Below, one piece after another: positions 59,245-64,000 of a stretch of 64,000 bases of DNA. A model generated the notes under the pieces. It was not told where the DNA came from and did not search any database. It saw only the letters and a list, made by a program, of their open reading frames with translations. Both the position numbers and the translations under genes were made by a program. The first letter of the stretch is position 1, and the number at the start of each line of letters is the position of its first letter. The stretch is from positions 62,001 through 126,000 of the forward strand of contig NZ_JBDVNC010000018.1 in NCBI RefSeq assembly GCF_039969785.1, given 5' to 3'. Source of the DNA: Shimia sp039969785 (GTDB taxonomy: Bacteria; Pseudomonadota; Alphaproteobacteria; Rhodobacterales; Rhodobacteraceae).

Positions 59245-60786
59245 TTAACCACCTTGGTTTCGTTGCAAGCTTTCAAGCACTTGGTCGATCCCAAAGCTGG
59301 CGGCTTTGGCACGGGGTGGATAGCTTACAAATGTTTCCAAGAATTTTGCGACATAGGCTTGCGCCGGCACCAACAGAAACAGCCGCTCAAAGCGAAACTG
59401 TGCATAGGCTGGTGCTTCGTGCTGGGCGCGCTCAAACGGATCACTGTACAAATCAATGATCTTGGGGAGACGCAGTTGGACAAACGGTTCCTGCCAGACG
59501 TCAAAACCATGCGCCCGCTGCTCGGCAAAGACTACCTTCCAACGGTTGTAGCGCATATTCACCAGATCGCCGCCGTCCGAGAAATAGAAAAACTCTCTGC
59601 GTGGACCTTCTTCGGTTTCCCCTTTGAAATATGGCATGAAATCATACCCATCCAAATGAACCGGCTCGTTGGCTTCGCCAAATGGAGCTTCGGTCAGCAT
59701 GCGTTCTTTCATATCAGTATCGCCCAAAGCAGACATGAATGTGGGGAACCAATCAAGGTGGCTGATGATCTGGCTTGATCTGCGTCCGGGTTCAATCACG
59801 CCGGGCCATTTGATCATCATTGGAACACGATAGCCGCCTTCCCAGTTGTCGTTCTTTTCGCCTTTGAACGGGGTTGTCCCGCCGTCCGGCCAGCTAAACA
59901 CTTCGGCCCCGTTGTCGGTGGAATACATAACAACGGTATTATCGGCGATGCCCAGTTCGTCCAGTTTGTCCAGAAGTTCACCGACCATGCCATCATGTTC
60001 CACCATCCCGTCCGGGTAAACGCCCAGTCCGGTGACACCCTGACTTTCGGGTTTGAGGTGTGTATTGATGTGCATCCGGGTGGAATTGTACCACAGAAAG
60101 AAAGGTTTATCCTGTTCGGTCGCACGATCCATAAAGTCGAGCGCGCCTGCGGTGACTTCTTCGTCAATGGTTTCCATACGCTTTTTGGTCAAAGGTCCGG
60201 TGTCTTCAACGGACCCGTCCACGTTGGATTTGATGACACCACGCGGGCCGAAATTTTCCCGGAATTCAGGGTCCTTGGGGTAGTCGACGTTTTCCGGCTC
60301 TTCTTCGGCATTAAGGTGGTACAGGTTGCCAAAAAATTCGTCAAAACCGTGGTTGGTCGGCAGGTGTTCGTCCCTGTCGCCAAGGTGGTTTTTGCCATAC
60401 TGGCCGGTCATGTACCCTTTGGACTTCATGTACTCAGCAATTGTCGGGTCTTTCTCCGACATGCCTTCTTTGGCGCCCGGCAGACCTACTTTGAGCAAAC
60501 CTGTGCGGAACCCTGACTGCCCGGTGACAAAAGATGCGCGCCCGGCTGTACAGGATTGTTCGCCGTAGCCGTGGGTAAATAAAATGCCTTCGTCAGCGAT
60601 GCGATCAATATTGGGGGTCTCGTATCCCATCATGCCCTGGTTGTAGGCGCTGACATTCCAATACCCGATGTCATCGCCCCAGATCACAAGGACGTTGGGT
60701 TGATCGCTTGCGGTTGCTTGCATGGCAAGTGTGGTGCCAGTGGCAAACGCAGTCGCAAAAATAGCCCTGCGGACAAGGTGTCTCAT
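59245..60786 (-). CDS. Exported Cys-type sulfatase
   Basis: Sulfate ester hydrolase of the alkaline-phosphatase fold, 513 residues from the ATG at 60786 (GGAGGAAA upstream). A signal peptide (RRAIFATAFATGTTLAMQATA) precedes the mature start SDQPNVLVIWGDDIGYWN with metal Asp 38-39. The modified residue is C79 in SCTAGRASFVTGQ, the CxAxR formylglycine motif. Other sites are YGKNHLGDRDEHLPTNHGFDEF, YNSTRMHINTH and VVMYSTDNGAEVFSWPDGG. Cys-type rather than Ser-type; activation would need the AnSME-like enzyme at 8621-9826 or a formylglycine-generating enzyme. Substrate unknown. Confidence 0.93.
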   Translation of the reverse strand: MRHLVRRAIFATAFATGTTLAMQATASDQPNVLVIWGDDIGYWNVSAYNQGMMGYETPNIDRIADEGILFTHGYGEQSCTAGRASFVTGQSGFRTGLLKVGLPGAKEGMSEKDPTIAEYMKSKGYMTGQYGKNHLGDRDEHLPTNHGFDEFFGNLYHLNAEEEPENVDYPKDPEFRENFGPRGVIKSNVDGSVEDTGPLTKKRMETIDEEVTAGALDFMDRATEQDKPFFLWYNSTRMHINTHLKPESQGVTGLGVYPDGMVEHDGMVGELLDKLDELGIADNTVVMYSTDNGAEVFSWPDGGTTPFKGEKNDNWEGGYRVPMMIKWPGVIEPGRRSSQIISHLDWFPTFMSALGDTDMKERMLTEAPFGEANEPVHLDGYDFMPYFKGETEEGPRREFFYFSDGGDLVNMRYNRWKVVFAEQRAHGFDVWQEPFVQLRLPKIIDLYSDPFERAQHEAPAYAQFRFERLFLLVPAQAYVAKFLETFVSYPPRAKAASFGIDQVLESLQRNQGG

Positions 60787-60907
60787 CTGATTTCCTCCCA
60801 ATAAAATGTTGCTTATGGAAACCAATGTGCCAGATTCATGTTTTTTCGGCAAGAAATGTGATCACTGCCAAGACACGTTTTAGTTGTATCCACGAACAGG
60901 CACGTAC

Positions 60908-60930
60908 AAAAAAGCCGCCCCGAGGGGCGA
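60908..60930 (-). terminator. Intrinsic terminator after leuA
   Basis: On the minus strand a CGCCCC/GGGGCG stem is followed directly by GCTTTTTTG, about 28 bases after the leuA stop. A good rho-independent terminator. Confidence 0.85.
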
Positions 60931-60958
60931 CCTTAATGTTGTTAATTTTCGGTGTCTA

Positions 60959-62530
60959 TCAGGCCATATCCTTGTAGGAAATTTCCCGTGCATCCGCGCC
61001 TTCGCCCATTTTGGTGCGACGCACCAGCAGGCGGTTGAGCGCGTGGATATAGGCTTTGGCTGAGGCCACAACCGTGTCGGTGTTGGCCGATTCCCCGGTG
61101 GCGATGTTGCCATCTTCCTCAAGGCGCACAGATACGGTGGCCTGGGCATCAGTGCCTTCGGTCACCGCCTGCACCTGATACAGCGACAGGCGCGCGGTAT
61201 TGGGATGCAACTCGCGGATGGCCTTGAACGTGGCATCGACCGGCCCGTCACCTTGCGCCGTGGCACTGACATCCTTGCCGTTGATTTCCATTTCAACCGT
61301 GGATTCCGCAGGACCACCCGTGCCGCAGACCACTTTCATAGACACCAGTTTCAGCGCATCATTTGCGGCGTCTTCACCCACGCGCACCAGCGCGACGATG
61401 TCGTCGTCAAACACCTCTTTCTTGCGGTCGGCCAGTTCTTTGAAGGACACAAAGATGTCCTTGAGTTGGTTGTCGCCAACGTCAAAGCCCAAGTTTTCCA
61501 GTTTGTCACGCAATGCCGCGCGGCCCGAGTGTTTGCCCAGCGGCAAAGACGTGCCTGACAGGCCGACATCTTCGGGGCGCATTATCTCAAAATTCTCGCG
61601 GTTTTTGAGCATGCCATCCTGATGGATGCCGCTTTCATGGGCAAAAGCGTTTTTGCCAACAATCGCCTTGTTGAACTGCACCGGAAAGCCCGACACGGTG
61701 GCGACCCGGCGCGAAATGGCCATGATCTTGGTGGTGTCAATGCGGGTGTGCCATGGCATGATGTCATGCCGGGTTTTCAGCGCCATCACCACCTCTTCGA
61801 GCGCGGTATTCCCTGCACGCTCGCCCAGGCCGTTGATCGTGCATTCGATCTGACGGGCGCCCCCGGCAACAGCCGCCAGCGAATTGGCGGTCGCCATGCC
61901 AAGGTCATTGTGACAGTGGGTGGCAAAGATCACGTCATCCGCGCCGGGCACGGTGGCGATCAGATTGCGGATCAGATCAGCGCTTTCGACCGGTGCCGTA
62001 TAGCCAACGGTGTCAGGGATGTTGATCGTGGTCGCCCCGGCCTTGATGGCGATCTCAACTACGCGGCACAGGTAATCCCATTCCGTGCGGGTGGCATCCA
62101 TTGGCGACCATTGCACGTTTTCGCACAGGTTGCGCGCGTGGGTCACAGTTTCGTGGATTTTGTCGGCCATCTCGTCCATGGTCAGGTTCGGAATGGCGCG
62201 GTGCAGCTCGGACGTGCCGATAAAGGTGTGAATGCGGTTTTGTTCGGCGTGTTTCACAGCCTCCCAACAGCGGTCGATATCCGCGAAGTTGGCCCGGGCC
62301 AGCCCGCAGATGCGACTGTTGCTGGCGTTCTTCGCAATTTCGCTGACGGCGCGAAAATCGCCCTCTGACGCGATTGGAAAACCGGCTTCGATGATGTCCA
62401 CGCCCATCTCGTCCAGCATACCGGCGATCTCAAGTTTTTCGTCATGGGTCATGGTGGCGCCGGGGCTTTGTTCGCCGTCGCGCAGGGTCGTGTCAAATAT
62501 GACAACGCGGTCAGATGTCTTGTCAGTCAT
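60959..62530 (-). CDS. leuA: 2-isopropylmalate synthase
   Basis: First committed enzyme of leucine synthesis, condensing acetyl-CoA with 2-oxoisovalerate. It is 523 residues. The catalytic metal region is FDTTLRDGEQSPGATMTHDEK, with HCHNDLGMATANSLAAV supplying metal His residues and NGLGERAGNTALEEVVMAL. The C-terminal LeuA dimer (regulatory, leucine-binding) domain is complete (SVRLEEDGNIATGESANTDTVVASAKAY). Control is suggested both by feedback and by a leucine-rich leader peptide and hairpins between 62531 and 62700. Confidence 0.97.
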   Translation of the reverse strand: MTDKTSDRVVIFDTTLRDGEQSPGATMTHDEKLEIAGMLDEMGVDIIEAGFPIASEGDFRAVSEIAKNASNSRICGLARANFADIDRCWEAVKHAEQNRIHTFIGTSELHRAIPNLTMDEMADKIHETVTHARNLCENVQWSPMDATRTEWDYLCRVVEIAIKAGATTINIPDTVGYTAPVESADLIRNLIATVPGADDVIFATHCHNDLGMATANSLAAVAGGARQIECTINGLGERAGNTALEEVVMALKTRHDIMPWHTRIDTTKIMAISRRVATVSGFPVQFNKAIVGKNAFAHESGIHQDGMLKNRENFEIMRPEDVGLSGTSLPLGKHSGRAALRDKLENLGFDVGDNQLKDIFVSFKELADRKKEVFDDDIVALVRVGEDAANDALKLVSMKVVCGTGGPAESTVEMEINGKDVSATAQGDGPVDATFKAIRELHPNTARLSLYQVQAVTEGTDAQATVSVRLEEDGNIATGESANTDTVVASAKAYIHALNRLLVRRTKMGEGADAREISYKDMA

Positions 62531-62563
62531 GTCGGATCTCTTTCAGTGTTCTCCAGAAGCCAG

Positions 62564-62617
62564 GGCGCGAAACGGCATCCTCTGAGCGGTCGCGCCAAAG
62601 AACGGCACGCTCAGAGG
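62564..62617 (-). promoter_or_regulatory. leuA leader hairpins (putative attenuator)
   Basis: On the minus strand CCTCTGAGCG (62608-62617) pairs perfectly with CGCTCAGAGG (62579-62588), a 10-bp stem whose 5' arm contains the leader-peptide stop. GGCGCGA (62590-62596), in the loop of that stem, can instead pair with TCGCGCC (62564-62570). The two pairings are mutually exclusive in simple folding, as in attenuators. There is no T-run, so the outcome may be at translation or rho level. Confidence 0.65.
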
Positions 62618-62700
62618 CGGGCTAGGAGAAGCAGGAGGCCAGCCGGAATCGCCGCGCAGGTGCACGTAGCTTTGGGGGCGATATGGGGCCAATTGGTCAT
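62611..62700 (-). CDS. leuL: leuA leader peptide
   Basis: A 29-codon open frame upstream of leuA begins MTNWPHIAPKATC and ends AGLLLLLARL followed by TGA. Five leucine codons run in a row (CTC CTG CTT CTC CTA) and a sixth precedes the stop, exactly where a leucine-starved ribosome would stall. Its stop codon lies in the first arm of the attenuator hairpin. A TATAAA box at 62709-62714 sits so close upstream that the mRNA may start at or near the ATG (leaderless). This reads as a leucine-responsive attenuation leader. Confidence 0.85.
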   Translation of the reverse strand: MTNWPHIAPKATCTCAAIPAGLLLLLARL

Positions 62701-62768
62701 GTCACCAGTTTATAAGCGCTGGAGCGCGAAGATAAAGACAAAAAGTGACGGGCGGGATATTGAAATTT

Positions 62769-62792
62769 TAATTAGTGAGTGATAACTAATTA
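62769..62792. promoter_or_regulatory. Operator-like inverted repeat before the cytochrome/tetR operon
   Basis: TAATTAGT-N8-ACTAATTA is a perfect 8-bp inverted repeat 28 bases before the cytochrome ATG. The size and symmetry fit a TetR-family operator, and a TetR gene is second in the operon. It also lies about 70 bases upstream of the leuL start on the other strand. Confidence 0.6.
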
Positions 62793-62819
62793 CCCGACAC
62801 GCGCATCTGATAAGGAGAC

Positions 62820-63311
62820 ATGGGTATGGATATGGCAGGCAAAGCAGGCTGGGCTGTTGCAGGCGTCCTTGCGGCGGCGTTGGGGCTTAGTGGATATGTG
62901 TTTGTCGTGGGGGGCAATACAGTGCCTTACGAAGACGGGCGCACGGTGATCCTTTTGACCAAGGATGAACGCAATCTGGTGCTTGGGGAAATGCGTGGTC
63001 TGTTAGAGGCGGTTCAAGGTATTACGCAGGCCGCTGTGGCTGGCGATATGGACGAAGTTGCCGCGCAGGCGAGCGCCGTGGGCATGGCAGCTGCAGATGG
63101 CGAAAGCCCGGCGCTGATGGCCAAGCTGCCACTGGACTTCATGACCTTGGGGCTTGGGGCACACCGTTCAATGGATGCTTTGGCCGAATTGGCAGGAACT
63201 ACTGACGATCCGCTGGTTATTCTGGGGGCGATGGGGGATGCTATGGATGCCTGCACCGGGTGCCACGCCGGATATCGGCTTGGTGTGGAAGGCATAGACG
63301 GAGGCAGCTAA
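62820..63311 (+). CDS. Cytochrome c'-like heme protein
   Basis: Class II-type c cytochrome, 163 residues. An N-terminal hydrophobic segment (WAVAGVLAAALGLSGYVFVV) serves as signal or membrane anchor. The heme site CTGCHAGYRL (C145, C148, H149) is near the C-terminus, as in cytochrome c', preceded by helix-rich sequence consistent with a four-helix bundle. Role in electron transfer or gas (NO) binding is unknown. AAGGAG lies just before the ATG; the second ATG two codons later is equally possible. A TetR gene follows after 3 bases. Confidence 0.82.
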   Translation: MGMDMAGKAGWAVAGVLAAALGLSGYVFVVGGNTVPYEDGRTVILLTKDERNLVLGEMRGLLEAVQGITQAAVAGDMDEVAAQASAVGMAAADGESPALMAKLPLDFMTLGLGAHRSMDALAELAGTTDDPLVILGAMGDAMDACTGCHAGYRLGVEGIDGGS

Positions 63312-63314
63312 AGC

Positions 63315-63920
63315 TTGGCCAGAGAACGCAAAAGCGCAGAAGACCGCAAGGCCGAGATCGTGCAGATCGCCATCCAGCTGGCCGGAGAACTGGGCCCGGA
63401 CCGGGTCACAACGCAGGCGCTGGCCGACGCGGTCGGGTTGAGCCAGCCTGCAATATTTCGGCATTTCCCGACCAAGCCGGATATCTGGCTGGCAGTGGGG
63501 CAAACCATAGCCAGGCGCATGGAGATGCAGGCCGCACCCGAGCCGGGAAATGATCCGCTTGCCGTGCTTGAGGCGCTGGTGGCGCGCTATCTTGGGCAGA
63601 TCATGCAAACGCCCGCAATTCCGGCGATCCTGTTTTCGCGCGAGCTGCACGTGGAAAACGAGGCGCTGCGGCGCCATTTTGAAACCGTGATGACAGGCCG
63701 GCGCAAGATGTTCGAAGCCCTGATCCGTGAGGCACAATCGCAAGGACAGGTGGAAGAGGGCTCCGATAAGGCTGCTGATCTGGCGGCGCTGGTGCTGGCC
63801 AGCATTCAGGGGCTGGCAATGCGCTGGTCACTCGAAGCGCGTGGATTTGATCTTGAAGCAGAAGGTCGCCGGTTGATCGGGCAACTGATCCGGGGCTGTG
63901 CGGGACCTGTGGTCAGATGA
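63315..63920 (+). CDS. TetR-family transcriptional regulator
   Basis: Dimeric repressor, 201 residues, with the N-terminal HTH RVTTQALADAVGLSQPAIFRHF at about 30-52 (typical TetR, ending FxHFPTKPDI) and a helical ligand-binding domain of unknown specificity. The start is a TTG, with GGAGG about 11 bases upstream. It is encoded 3 bases after the cytochrome gene and probably represses the operon through the inverted repeat at 62769-62792. The remaining 80 bases to the window end show no feature. Confidence 0.9.
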   Translation: MARERKSAEDRKAEIVQIAIQLAGELGPDRVTTQALADAVGLSQPAIFRHFPTKPDIWLAVGQTIARRMEMQAAPEPGNDPLAVLEALVARYLGQIMQTPAIPAILFSRELHVENEALRRHFETVMTGRRKMFEALIREAQSQGQVEEGSDKAADLAALVLASIQGLAMRWSLEARGFDLEAEGRRLIGQLIRGCAGPVVR

Positions 63921-64000
63921 TCGGAGCAGTGCTTTAGAACGCGCCTGTTGGGCTCTCAGTTATGTTGTCCTGTTTGCCTAGGATTGATTCCGGGTCCTGT

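Noticed and set aside
1..64000. Mobile elements, prophage, CRISPR arrays, defence islands, tRNA or rRNA genes
   Set aside because: No transposase, integrase, direct-repeat array, toxin-antitoxin pair or tRNA-like cloverleaf was found; the gene set is chromosomal housekeeping and transport.

Overview
The window looks like core chromosome of a marine alphaproteobacterium of the order Rhodobacterales (Roseobacter group). The reasons are the adjacent ethylmalonyl-CoA pathway genes ecm and ccr, the LuxR/LuxI pair preceded by CtrA-type TTAA-N7-TTAA sites, the alphaproteobacterial TIGR02186-type protein beside a TauE/SafE exporter, the murJ-glnD-lpoA/rsmI-yraN-gshB order, and moderately GC-rich coding with long antisense open frames. 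I see no insertion sequence, prophage, CRISPR array, tRNA or rRNA gene. Coding density is very high and many neighbours overlap by 4 bases (ATGA or equivalent).

Layout. 1-4570: ethylmalonyl-CoA mutase (cut by the window edge), a GNAT acetyltransferase, a PlsB-like acyltransferase and crotonyl-CoA carboxylase/reductase. 4680-8624: quorum-sensing block (a small protein overlapping luxR, then luxR, luxI, a Dda/RecD-like helicase and an SDR dehydrogenase), with CtrA-like sites in front of both the luxR and luxI units. 8621-16860: minus-strand genes for an anaerobic-type sulfatase maturase, a TauE/SafE exporter with its membrane partner, and a BMP-family nucleoside-type ABC importer operon that includes an NTF2-like gene and an unlisted 34-residue membrane microprotein. 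17012-24995: tsaB-rimI, nfu, a chromene-carboxylate-type isomerase, a universal stress protein, a class IV aminotransferase, trpS, a catalytically degenerate rhomboid, an HdeD-like protein and murJ. 24992-41998: glnD, lpoA, rsmI, yraN, gshB, comM, a GST with a Cys-rich tail, cobU and a phosphatase, chaN, coaBC, dut, a membrane-anchored MoeB/ThiF protein, a trans-sulfuration enzyme and an M3 oligopeptidase. 42110-46754: phosphomannomutase, kdsA, kpsE and kpsT (Kdo-linked capsule export). 46942-51143: nhaA, an ArsR-controlled permease, a uracil-DNA glycosylase and sseB. 51172-58197: the elongasome operon mreB-mreC-mreD-mrdA-rodA followed by a VOC protein and ghrA. 58415-64000: rlmJ, a Cys-type sulfatase, leuA with a leucine-rich leader peptide, and a cytochrome c'-like/TetR operon.

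Links between genes. The sulfatase carries the CxAxR maturation motif that the AnSME-type enzyme about 50 kb away would convert. Ecm and Ccr are consecutive enzymes of glyoxylate-independent acetyl-CoA assimilation. KdsA, the hexose mutase, KpsE and KpsT fit a capsule pathway, but the permease and outer-membrane parts are elsewhere.

Most novel-looking items: the CtrA sites at both quorum-sensing promoters with the overlapping small protein, the leuA leader/attenuator, the 34-residue protein inside the ABC operon, the rhomboid lacking its catalytic residues, the membrane-anchored ThiF protein and the GST with a zinc-finger-like tail. I found no multi-gene system that I can defend as wholly new.
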